Assembly: GCA_963519075.1 (NCBI GenBank)
Contig: CAUQMH010000095.1
Location: 1 to 5,597, forward strand
Direction: 5' to 3'
Length of the DNA: 5,597 nucleotides
From: JABCPE02 sp963519075
Lineage (GTDB): Bacteria > Bacteroidota > Bacteroidia > Flavobacteriales > Weeksellaceae
Positions 1-5,597 of the stretch are shown in pieces. The notes below the pieces were generated by a model that saw only the letters and a list, made by a program, of their open reading frames with translations, did not search any database and was not told where the DNA came from. The stretch's first letter is position 1. Every line of letters starts with the position of its first letter. The position numbers and the translations under genes were made by a program.

Positions 1-67
1 AAAATAAACACCCAACCACCCCTCCCAAAAAACCTTAAAAACCTACAATAACTCCGGTCATTTCTAA
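1..67. other. G-poor left edge, no supportable gene
   Basis: This stretch is made almost only of A, C and T; the only G residues are two near position 55. All three plus-strand frames are closed by stops within it, including a TAA at 65-67 in the lptD frame. It should encode LptD residues, because the homology to LptD just downstream continues upstream of the first Met, yet no frame here reads as LptD. Seen: odd composition and stops. Inferred: low-quality or misassembled contig-end sequence rather than a real regulatory region. Confidence 0.5.
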
Positions 68-2185
68 CCAAAAAAAACAACCAACTACCACGACTCTGTA
101 TTCTACATGAGAAGGGGATTCTTTACAACTGATGAATTATTCAGAGCTAAAAAAGACACTCTTCCTGATTACCACTTATCCGCTCCCATCCTAAAACTTG
201 TCAAAGGAAAAAATTCAGGAAAAGTAGTTACAGGGCCTATTCAGCTTTATATAGAGCAGGTTCCTACGCCTTTGGCTCTTCCGTTCGCAATACTTCCTTT
301 CACTGAGAAAAGAAGTGCGGGGCTCATCATCCCTAGTTTTGGAGAAAGGGCTGATGTAGGATTTTATCTGAATGGTTTAGGATATTACCAGCCTTTGGGG
401 AAACATTTTGACCTAAAAATACTCACTGACTACTACACCAAAGGAAGCTGGAACATCCGCCCAGAGGTCAATTACAAGAAAAACTACAAATACAGCGGTA
501 CTTTCCGCGGTGATATAGGAACCACCATAAGAGGGATAAAAGGACTTAATTCTTATTCAAAATCAAGCACTTATAGAATATATTGGTCTCATCAGCAGGA
601 TGCAAAAGCTAATCCTTTCCTGCAACTATCTGCTTCTGTGGATATTGTGAGTAACCGATTTTATAATAATAACATCAACAACTCTTATATATTCAATCAA
701 GATGTGCTAAACGCCCAGCAGAACTCATCCATTACTCTTACTAAAAGATTTCTAAATCTACCCGTAACACTTACTGGAAACCTTACCTATTCACAGAATT
801 TTTCTACTGGATTAACCAATTTGAGGCTTCCATCCCTCACTGCGAGTGTAAATCAGTTTTATCTATTCAAAGCTAAAGATGGCGTAAGAAAAGGGCTAAT
901 AGAGAACATCACAGTAAATACTAAATTTGATTTCAGAAATGAAGTTAATGCCCAGCAAAACGAAATGTTCACAAAAACAATGTGGGACAAAATGAAATAT
1001 GGAGCTAGAAATGTATCTACATTCAGTACCACCACTACATTTTTGCGATATTTCAACCTGTCACTATCTGCATCCACAGATAATGTTTTGACGAATAAAA
1101 CGATTAGAAAAAACTACAACTCTGCTACCAACGCCGTAGAAACCACTGATGTAAAGGGCATCACTGGATTTAGTACCTTTAATACAAGTGCATCTGTACA
1201 GACTACTCTCTACGGAATGCTTAAATTTGGAAAAAGCAGTAAAATCCAAGCAATAAGACATGTTTTCACGCCGAGTATTGGTTTTTCCTACAATCCTGAT
1301 TTCAGCAGTGAAAGCTGGGGATATTATCAAAAATACATAGACGCTACAGGAAATCCTATTTCGTACTCTATTTTTGAAAACGGAGTTTATGGCTCACCTA
1401 GTGCAGGTCTTTCAAAATCAGTTACTTTTAATTTTAATAATAATATTGAAATGAAAGTAAAATCAAAGAAAGACTCAACGGGAGTAGCGAAAATAAAACT
1501 TTTTGAAAACATTGGGGTAAATTTCAGCTACAATGCTGCTGCACCTACCTTTAAGTGGTCGTATATCAATATCAATGCTCAAAATTCGTTCTTTAATAAT
1601 AAATTGAGTTTAAATTACAATGCTTCTTTTGACCCTTACAAAATAGCATTTACGCCAGGTTCTGAAATAGGAACAAGGCTTGACAAATTGGGGAATTTCA
1701 GACTGCAATACTTTAATTTAGGAGCAAATCTATCACTCCACGAAATTTTAAAACCGAAAAACAAAGAGAAAAAAACATATCAGAAAAAAGGCTACGCCAT
1801 GATGGAGGTCTACCATTTTGATGATGATAACTACGCTCGTTTTGACCAAGACTGGACGATGAGCATCACCGCAAACTATTCCTATAACAACTCTGCAAAG
1901 AGGTATGGAGACCGCACAGCATCCATCGGGCTGAATGGTTCTATAAAACTTACGCCTTACTGGAATATCACGGGAAGCGCCCATTATGACTTGGTTAATA
2001 AAGCTTTCTCGTACTCCAGATTAGGCTTTGCAAGAGACCAAAGAAGTTTTACGATTACTTTCAACTGGGTGCCTATCGGACAGTATAAGGTGTATGATTT
2101 CTTCATTGGAATAAAAGCCAATATCCTAAGAGATGCTTTAAAATACAAAACTCAGAGCTTCCCACAATCCACAAGTTCTTTCTAA
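68..2185 (+). CDS. lptD: LPS-assembly outer-membrane protein LptD, 5'-truncated
   Basis: LptD is the outer-membrane beta-barrel that, with the lipoprotein LptE, inserts lipopolysaccharide into the outer leaflet at the end of the Lpt pathway. The reading frame opens after the stop at 65-67. The first ATG is at 107, but codons before it (DSVFY, then MRRGFFTTDE) read as family sequence, so that Met is internal and the true start is lost off the left edge. From the first Met there are 692 residues; flavobacterial LptD is usually around 850-900, so the N-terminal OstA-like periplasmic part is mostly missing. Visible signs are the junction motif YIEQVPTPLALPFAILPF (about residues 48-65), GLIIPSFGERADVGFYLNG, then many alternating aromatic/polar strands of a barrel, ending in a C-terminal Phe as is typical of outer-membrane proteins. 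The internal sequence strongly resembles Chryseobacterium LptD as I remember it. A 29-bp gap separates it from ridA. Confidence 0.9.
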   Translation, partial: PKKTTNYHDSVFYMRRGFFTTDELFRAKKDTLPDYHLSAPILKLVKGKNSGKVVTGPIQLYIEQVPTPLALPFAILPFTEKRSAGLIIPSFGERADVGFYLNGLGYYQPLGKHFDLKILTDYYTKGSWNIRPEVNYKKNYKYSGTFRGDIGTTIRGIKGLNSYSKSSTYRIYWSHQQDAKANPFLQLSASVDIVSNRFYNNNINNSYIFNQDVLNAQQNSSITLTKRFLNLPVTLTGNLTYSQNFSTGLTNLRLPSLTASVNQFYLFKAKDGVRKGLIENITVNTKFDFRNEVNAQQNEMFTKTMWDKMKYGARNVSTFSTTTTFLRYFNLSLSASTDNVLTNKTIRKNYNSATNAVETTDVKGITGFSTFNTSASVQTTLYGMLKFGKSSKIQAIRHVFTPSIGFSYNPDFSSESWGYYQKYIDATGNPISYSIFENGVYGSPSAGLSKSVTFNFNNNIEMKVKSKKDSTGVAKIKLFENIGVNFSYNAAAPTFKWSYININAQNSFFNNKLSLNYNASFDPYKIAFTPGSEIGTRLDKLGNFRLQYFNLGANLSLHEILKPKNKEKKTYQKKGYAMMEVYHFDDDNYARFDQDWTMSITANYSYNNSAKRYGDRTASIGLNGSIKLTPYWNITGSAHYDLVNKAFSYSRLGFARDQRSFTITFNWVPIGQYKVYDFFIGIKANILRDALKYKTQSFPQSTSSF

Positions 2186-2201
2186 AAAGAGAAGAATTTT
2201 G

Positions 2202-2209
2202 TATCTTTG
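2202..2209 (+). promoter_or_regulatory. Bacteroidota-type -7 promoter element for ridA
   Basis: TATCTTTG fits the Bacteroidota sigma-A -7 consensus TAnnTTTG, in the very common context GTATCTTTGCA. It lies in the 29-bp gap between the lptD stop and the ridA ATG at 2215. I see no clean TTG at the -33 position; only a T-rich CTTTCT near 2178-2183, with about 19-20 bp spacing. The element ends 5 bp before the ATG, so transcription would begin at or next to the start codon. Inference: ridA and the genes after it are transcribed from here with little or no leader. Confidence 0.65.
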
Positions 2210-2214
2210 CAAGT

Positions 2215-2598
2215 ATGAAAAAGGTAATTTCTACTCAGGATGCTCCTCTTGCTATTGGAGCTTATTCACAGGCTGTTTTAGTAGATGGCATACTTTATAT
2301 TTCTGGACAGATTCCTATCAATCCAGAAAATGGTAATCTTGTAGAGGGAATAGAGGAAGAAACCCACCAGGTGATGAAAAACCTAAAAGCCATTCTCCAC
2401 GGAGCTGGACTGAATTTTTCTAATGTTGTGAAAACGAGTATTTTCCTTACAGATATGAAAAATTTTCCTTTGGTAAATGATATCTACTCTTCTTATTTCA
2501 GTAATGATGATTACCCTGCCAGAGAAACCATACAGGTAGCCGCCCTACCGAAAGGAGTAAGTGTAGAAATTTCCATGATAGCCCACACCAAAATTTAG
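2215..2598 (+). CDS. ridA: RidA family reactive enamine/imine deaminase
   Basis: RidA proteins (YjgF/YER057c/UK114 family) are cytosolic homotrimers that hydrolyse reactive enamine/imine intermediates such as 2-aminoacrylate, made by PLP enzymes like threonine/serine dehydratase, and so protect other PLP enzymes. The protein is 127 residues, the usual size, and complete. The family motifs are present: AIGAYSQA with Tyr17 near the N-terminus, ISGQIP at 29-34, the middle segment NLKAILHGAGLNFSNVVKTS, and the C-terminal signature PARETIQVAALPKG with Arg103, equivalent to the substrate-carboxylate-binding Arg105 of E. coli RidA, and Glu118, equivalent to Glu120. These two residues place it in the active RidA subfamily rather than the Rid groups lacking the Arg. 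The ATG at 2215 is the only sensible start and lies just after a TAnnTTTG promoter element. The next gene begins 2 bp after the stop. In my recollection lptD-ridA adjacency is common in flavobacteria. Confidence 0.95.
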   Translation: MKKVISTQDAPLAIGAYSQAVLVDGILYISGQIPINPENGNLVEGIEEETHQVMKNLKAILHGAGLNFSNVVKTSIFLTDMKNFPLVNDIYSSYFSNDDYPARETIQVAALPKGVSVEISMIAHTKI

Positions 2599-2600
2599 TT

Positions 2601-3059
2601 ATGAGTTTTTTGAGAAATACTTTTGCTGTGCTGCTGGGACTTGGTGTCGCCATGCTTATCATCACTATCGGTCTGAGAATCAACTCCGAATGGATAACTT
2701 ATTCTGGCTTCACACCCTTTGAAAAATGGAGCAGACTATTAGAAGACATGCGTGGAAACAGCTCTTTTTTTGTGGCACTACTGGTTTCCACGGGAGTAGC
2801 ATCTACCATCGGCGGTATTACCACAGCTTTCATTGTAAAAAAAGCCAAAGTAGCTTATGCTATTTTGATTGGTTTTATTCTACTTTTTTTAGCTGTTTTG
2901 GATATTGTCTTTTTCGGGTACCACCCTACTTTTTATCAGATAGGAATATTTCTTACGATATTTCCTTTTTCTTGGGTTGGAGGGAAAATTATAGAAGTCA
3001 TCTTTAACCAAAGAGAAGAAAAAAACAGAAAAATCCAAGCAAAAAATCATCAGGAATAA
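2601..3059 (+). CDS. Four-helix integral membrane protein, unknown function
   Basis: I do not recognise a named family. The 152-residue product has four predicted membrane segments at about residues 7-26, 55-78, 83-106 and 111-133, a polar loop of about 28 residues after the first helix (with WITYSGFTPFEKWSRLLEDM), and a strongly charged tail (NQREEKNRKIQAKNHQE) that is probably cytoplasmic. Helix 2 is rich in Gly, Ser and Thr (STGVASTIGGITTAF), and helix 4 ends in a WVGGK motif. The general plan, with a GG in the last helix, recalls small four-TM proteins common in flavobacterial genomes, but this is only a resemblance. It starts 2 bp after the ridA stop and ends 4 bp before the next gene, which suggests co-transcription and possibly translational coupling. 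A cytosolic reading is unlikely given the hydrophobicity. A frame-shifted open stretch inside it (2726-3007) is a shadow. Confidence 0.8.
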   Translation: MSFLRNTFAVLLGLGVAMLIITIGLRINSEWITYSGFTPFEKWSRLLEDMRGNSSFFVALLVSTGVASTIGGITTAFIVKKAKVAYAILIGFILLFLAVLDIVFFGYHPTFYQIGIFLTIFPFSWVGGKIIEVIFNQREEKNRKIQAKNHQE

Positions 3060-3063
3060 TCCT

Positions 3064-3383
3064 ATGAGCTGGGAGTATTCTATAAATTTAGACTCGGAAG
3101 AAGCTATCAATTCAGTTGTAACAGATTTAAAAATTTGTGAATTATTCTCCTCTTCTACAACGGATTACATCGATTGGAAAAATTCTGAACCAATAGATGA
3201 CATCCCATACGATGCCAGATTTTATACAGACAAGAAAAAACTATTTACATTGCTATAAATAGTTTTTCTAAAAATATTTTTTCTGCTTTAAAATCAATTT
3301 TAGCTAAACATGATTATCATCTAAATGATTGTGACACAGATGAAGAAGTCACCTTAGAGCATATTTTTCGCTCTGTCATTTAG
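3064..3383 (+). pseudogene. Small acidic protein gene, frameshifted (106 aa if repaired)
   Basis: From the ATG at 3064 the open frame gives 64 residues (begins MSWEYSINLDSEEAINSVV) and stops at 3256-3258, soon after an A6 run at 3235-3240. Past that run the neighbouring frame stays open to a TAG at 3381-3383 and reads sensibly: IYIAINSFSKNIFSALKS, then ILAKHDYHLNDCDTDEE. Adding one A to the run joins the halves through DKKKTIYIA and gives 106 residues. The repaired protein is soluble, acidic (roughly twice as many Asp/Glu as Lys/Arg), with no signal peptide or membrane helix. I recall similar short proteins in Gram-negative genomes but cannot name the family; its small, acidic character is compatible with an immunity or adaptor protein, which is speculation. 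It starts 4 bp after the membrane-protein gene, as the last gene of the plus-strand set. The lesion may be a real mutation, a homopolymer sequencing error or, less likely, programmed -1 slippage. Confidence 0.7.
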
Positions 3384-3397
3384 TGTTTTTCTTCGCT

Positions 3398-4243
3398 TTA
3401 TTCCTCATTCTCTATTCTCTTTCCTATGTCTTTCAGTTTAGAATATTGTTCTATCAATGATGGCATATCATCCAGACTAATCACAAAAGTCCAAAGATAT
3501 GTAGTAACAGAATAGATGTGCCCTGCACTTTCATAGCCTTGTGTTGCCATAATCCCAAATGCCAATCCAAACAACGCTGTTGCAGAAATCCCTACACAAA
3601 AATAACCAAAAGCCTCCCTATTAGAAATCAATATTCTCAATTTTGTCGTAAATTTATAATGTTTCTCGAGATGTTCTATTTTATTTTTTTCTATCAAATA
3701 CACCTCGTTTTCTAATCGGTTGTTTAGTTTTGAATATAATTTGTCATTTATTTTAGCCAAACGAGGTATCCATAAAACCAAAATAAACATAATAAACAGC
3801 CCTAAAATCCCAACCCAAATTTCCAAAAACAAAAGCATAACGAGAGCCCCTACAATAGAAACCAAAGAGGTGATGAATATCGGTAGATGAAGTTCAAAAA
3901 AATCAACAAACTCACGAGAAAGAGCCACACGAGCCGCTACCGCAGAAGCATCATTGCCTTTATTTCTTTGATTAATAATCATAGGTACCGCCATTTCTGC
4001 ATAAATTTTAATGAAAACCCGAGTGTCCACACGCCTTCTGAGCATTCCTATTGTTCACATAACAAAAACAACAACAGCATAAGATAGCGCATGTAAAACA
4101 TCTCCTTTAACTACTGCATTAATCGCAAATCCTGCAAAAAGAGGATATAAAATTGCCATCAAATTTTCCATCGCAACCAATAAAAAAGTTAAAAACAACT
4201 GTCTCTTATTTCTCTTTGCGATGTCTTTTAAAATCTTCCACAT
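3398..4243 (-). pseudogene. ABC transporter six-TM domain protein, split by in-frame TGA
   Basis: On the minus strand one frame runs from ATG 4243-4241 to TAA 3400-3398, 281 residues if the TGA at 4057-4055 (codon 63) is read through. Before it the protein ends HALSYAVVVFVM; after it comes TIGMLRRRVDTRVFIKIYAE. The family carries a Trp at this place as I remember it (W-x-x-G followed by RR-x-x-DTR), so a TGG to TGA change explains the stop. The sequence matches the standalone ABC_membrane_3 type (PF13748): six helices at about 16-40, 51-67, 121-141, 144-161, 213-233 and 242-258, with VALSREFVDFFELHLP and AGHIYSVTTYLWTF as strong marks. There is no ATP-binding domain, normal for this type; partner and substrate are unknown. 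I chose ATG 4243 because it lies 7 bp after the mazG stop; an in-frame ATG at 4288 would overlap mazG. An ATG at 4045-4043, nine bases after the TGA and preceded by AGGA, could restart translation of the 215-residue C-terminal part. Confidence 0.75.
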
Positions 4244-4250
4244 ACTAGAG

Positions 4251-5021
4251 TTAATTTTTATTTTTCTTCGCCTCTTCCCAGAGTTCATCCATCTGTTCTA
4301 GGCTCATTTCAGACAAAACCAAATTCCTCTCTTGGGCTAATTTTTCCATCTCCTGAAAACGAGAAATAAATTTCAAATTAGTCTTTTCCAAAGCACTATC
4401 AGGATTTAGACCTATAATTCTGGAATAATTTATCAATGAAAAGAAAACATCACCCAGCTCCATTTCTTTTTTCTCCTTATCGGTCTCTGCATGAAATTCT
4501 GACAGTTCCTCCTCTACTTTTTTCCACGCCTCCGCTTCGTTAGGAAAATCAAATCCCACGCCTCTCACTTTGTCTTGTATTCTATACGCCTTTATCATAG
4601 ACGGAAGCCCTTTCGGAACACCCGAAAGCACAGATTCATTCCCTTCTTTTAGTTTTAATTTTTCCCAATTTTGTTTCACCGTTTCTGCATCATCTGCTTT
4701 GGCATCTCCATAAATATGCGGATGGCGGTAAATCAGTTTTTCACAAAGAGAATTGATAACATCCACGATATCAAACTCCCCCTTCTCCGAGCCTATTTTC
4801 GCATAAAAAACCAAATGCATCAGGACATCTCCCAGCTCTTTTTTGATTTCATCCATATCCTCTTCCAGCAGAGCATCAGACAGCTCATAGCTTTCTTCCA
4901 GCGTGAAATGCCGTAGACTCTGCATCGTCTGCTTTCTGTCCCAAGGGCATTTTTCCCTCAATTCATCCATGATATCTAGTAATCTCCCAAAAGCTTCCTG
5001 TTTTTCTGTTTTTGTATGCAT
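4251..5021 (-). CDS. mazG: Nucleoside triphosphate pyrophosphohydrolase MazG
   Basis: MazG hydrolyses (d)NTPs to the monophosphate and pyrophosphate in the cytosol, acting as a house-cleaning enzyme for non-canonical nucleotides; in E. coli it also lowers (p)ppGpp. The product is 256 residues, close to E. coli MazG, with two all-alpha MazG domains. The N-terminal one has KCPWDRKQT (about 24-32), the metal-binding EExxE at Glu42/Glu43/Glu46 (LEESYE) and ExxD at Glu62/Asp65 (KELGDV), followed by KLIYRHPHIYGD. The linker holds LPSMIKAYRIQDKVRGVGFD. The C-terminal domain repeats the site with Glu171/Glu172/Glu175 (EELSE) and Glu188/Asp191 (MELGDV) and ends with MEKLAQERN and MDELWEEAKK. All metal ligands are present in both domains, so it should be active. 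The downstream ABC membrane gene starts 7 bp after its stop, suggesting one transcript. It is separated from the upstream DUF5606-type gene by a terminator, so it probably has its own promoter. Confidence 0.95.
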   Translation of the reverse strand: MHTKTEKQEAFGRLLDIMDELREKCPWDRKQTMQSLRHFTLEESYELSDALLEEDMDEIKKELGDVLMHLVFYAKIGSEKGEFDIVDVINSLCEKLIYRHPHIYGDAKADDAETVKQNWEKLKLKEGNESVLSGVPKGLPSMIKAYRIQDKVRGVGFDFPNEAEAWKKVEEELSEFHAETDKEKKEMELGDVFFSLINYSRIIGLNPDSALEKTNLKFISRFQEMEKLAQERNLVLSEMSLEQMDELWEEAKKNKN

Positions 5022-5038
5022 TTCTGTGAATTTTTCCT

Positions 5039-5046
5039 CAAATTTA
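5039..5046 (-). promoter_or_regulatory. Possible -7 promoter element for mazG
   Basis: On the minus strand TAAATTTG fits TAnnTTTG and lies 17 bp before the mazG ATG, just past the terminator of the upstream gene. A TTTG at 5065-5062 could be the -33 element, but the spacer is about 15 bp, shorter than the usual 19-21, so the match is imperfect. A promoter is expected here because the preceding terminator should block read-through; that is inference. Confidence 0.4.
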
Positions 5047-5062
5047 ACTTAAAATTATAGAC

Positions 5063-5097
5063 AAAAAAACCTTTATTCCGAAAAAATAGAATAAAGG
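5063..5097 (-). terminator. Intrinsic terminator after the DUF5606-type gene
   Basis: On the minus strand, 33 bp past the stop at 5130, CCTTTATTC and GAATAAAGG form a perfect 9-bp stem (5097-5089 with 5078-5070) around a 10-base loop, followed at once by seven T residues (5069-5063). This is a classical Rho-independent terminator in the minus direction. The plus direction lacks a comparable T run, only CTTATTTAT, so it is not clearly bidirectional. It separates the DUF5606-type gene from mazG. Confidence 0.85.
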
Positions 5098-5129
5098 CTT
5101 ATTTATACTAATCAAACATCTACTGATGA

Positions 5130-5546
5130 CTATTCTGCTGGTTGCTCTACTTTCACAAAGCTGTTCGGAGTGATGTATCCTGCTTTTTGAAGGATGTTAT
5201 ACCACTGAACTAGTTTTTTAATATCTGAATCATAAACTCTCTCAACATCGTAGTTTGGAAGTACTTCCGCCATGAAACCTCTCAACTCTTCAGAAGAAGC
5301 TTTGTGAGAAATAGTAGCTTTGTAGTCTTCTTTTTTTGCTATATTTTCGAACACATCAAAAAGAGGAACCTCATTATCAAATGTATACATAGATATGTTA
5401 TCCAAAAGACTCACTTGGCTGGTGTTAGAAATACTTATTTTTTTCTGTGTAGTCACATCTTCTATAATAAACCCATTTCTCAGTTGAGAAATCAACTTAA
5501 ACAACCCTGGTTTTCTAGAAATTGAAATAATTTTTTCTAATTTCAT
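5130..5546 (-). CDS. DUF5606-type conserved Bacteroidota protein
   Basis: The 138-residue product matches, from memory, a conserved Bacteroidota family of unknown function (DUF5606). It opens with MKLEKIISISRKPGLFKLIS, then GFIIEDVTTQKK and SQVSLLDNISMYTFDNEVPL in a beta-rich N-terminal half (about 1-60). A helical C-terminal half follows with LRGFMAEVLPNYDVERVYDS, then DIKKLVQWYNILQKAGYI, and a short acidic tail (VKVEQPAE). No signal peptide, membrane helix or obvious catalytic motif is seen, so it is probably a soluble cytosolic protein; its role is not known to me. Length and ends look normal for the family. The ATG at 5546-5544 is the natural start, since MKLEKIISIS is the usual family N-terminus. 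No TAnnTTTG element is visible in the 51 bp upstream. Genes for peptide deformylase (def) and RuvX commonly precede it in flavobacteria, in my recollection; here the window ends first. Its start codon lies inside a perfect inverted repeat. Confidence 0.9.
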   Translation of the reverse strand: MKLEKIISISRKPGLFKLISQLRNGFIIEDVTTQKKISISNTSQVSLLDNISMYTFDNEVPLFDVFENIAKKEDYKATISHKASSEELRGFMAEVLPNYDVERVYDSDIKKLVQWYNILQKAGYITPNSFVKVEQPAE

Positions 5547-5596
5547 ATTATAAATTATTATTATATGCTTATAAATATTTTTTATAATATGAAATT
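5539..5596. repeat. Perfect 16-bp inverted repeat over a start codon at the right edge
   Basis: The arm AATTTCATATTATAAA at 5539-5554 is exactly complementary, in reverse, to TTTATAATATGAAATT at 5581-5596; 26 AT-rich bases lie between. The left arm contains the ATG, AAA and first two bases of codon 3 of the DUF5606-type gene, so the right arm is a second copy of that gene start facing the other way. The pairing breaks at both ends of the arms. It may be a real mRNA hairpin hiding the start codon, or a snap-back artefact at a contig end, since it lies one base from the edge. Confidence 0.75.
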
Positions 5597-5597
5597 T

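Noticed and set aside
859..1984. Minus-strand open frames inside lptD (859-1077, 1064-1330, 1748-1984)
   Set aside because: They lie opposite a clearly coding lptD frame, show no family resemblance and look Cys- or Ser-rich in the way of antisense shadows.
2498..3110. Overlapping open frames at 2498-2683 (-), 2726-3007 (+) and 2889-3110 (-)
   Set aside because: They overlap ridA and the four-TM gene, have low-plausibility composition (for example runs of Phe, His and Cys) and have no start-site support.
3232..3243. Programmed -1 frameshifting at AAG AAA AAA C
   Set aside because: The phase is wrong for the classical A AAA AAC heptamer: the in-frame codons are AAA AAA preceded by G, so the P-site tRNA would mispair after slipping. 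I see no downstream stem-loop or upstream Shine-Dalgarno stimulator. A mutation or homopolymer error is simpler.
3356..3374. Hairpin AGAGC/GCTCT as terminator of the plus-strand set
   Set aside because: The stem has only 5 bp, lies inside the coding sequence and is not followed directly by a T run. No good terminator is visible between the convergent genes.
4055..4057. TGA recoded as Trp across the genome
   Set aside because: All other Trp positions I checked, for example in mazG, use TGG, and no other real gene here has an internal TGA. The intact genes do end only in TAA or TAG, but the sample is too small to argue for recoding, and this lineage uses the standard bacterial code.
4244..4288. 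Upstream ATG at 4288 as the ABC protein start
   Set aside because: It would overlap the end of mazG and add a basic stretch (MNSGKRRRKIKINSS) that is just mazG coding sequence read in another frame. ATG 4243, 7 bp after the mazG stop, gives the expected family N-terminus.
3518..5525. Plus-strand open frames at 3518-3715, 3887-4087, 4671-4916 and 5304-5525
   Set aside because: Each lies antisense to a recognised minus-strand gene (the ABC protein, mazG or the DUF5606-type gene) and has no independent coding signal.
5589..5597. Start of a divergent plus-strand gene (ATGAAATTT)
   Set aside because: Only three codons are visible, and the bases are the reverse-complement copy of the DUF5606-type gene start in the inverted repeat. 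The neighbour expected from flavobacterial gene order would be on the minus strand.

Overview
The window looks like chromosomal DNA of a Bacteroidota bacterium, most likely a Chryseobacterium/Riemerella-type flavobacterium (Weeksellaceae). This rests on low G+C, a flavobacterial LptD that resembles Chryseobacterium sequences I recall, a DUF5606-type protein (a family I know only from Bacteroidota), a TAnnTTTG promoter, and start codons without good Shine-Dalgarno sites. No database search was possible, so the taxonomy is from recognition only.

Plus strand, left half. A 5'-truncated lptD (outer-membrane LPS-assembly barrel) fills most of the first 2.2 kb. The first ~90 bases are almost free of G, carry an in-frame stop and do not read as LptD, so the left edge looks like unreliable contig-end sequence. 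A good TAnnTTTG promoter sits in the 29-bp gap after lptD and drives a tightly packed set: ridA (enamine/imine deaminase), a four-helix membrane protein of unknown function, and a small acidic protein gene broken by a one-base frameshift in an A run.

Minus strand, right half, convergent with the first set. From right to left come a DUF5606-type gene with a strong intrinsic terminator, then mazG (NTP pyrophosphohydrolase), then, 7 bases later, a standalone six-helix ABC-transporter membrane-domain gene. The last is interrupted by an in-frame TGA where a Trp codon is expected. The DUF5606-mazG order is, as I recall, common in flavobacteria, usually with def and ruvX further upstream.

The genes are mostly housekeeping: envelope biogenesis, metabolite damage control and nucleotide sanitation. 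I see no phage, transposon, CRISPR, tRNA or rRNA, and no convincing new system. The points worth checking are two disrupted genes lying tail to tail with 14 bp between them, a perfect 16-bp inverted repeat covering a start codon at the right edge, and the odd left edge. Both edges and both lesions could be assembly or sequencing artefacts, so read-level evidence matters before any biological reading.
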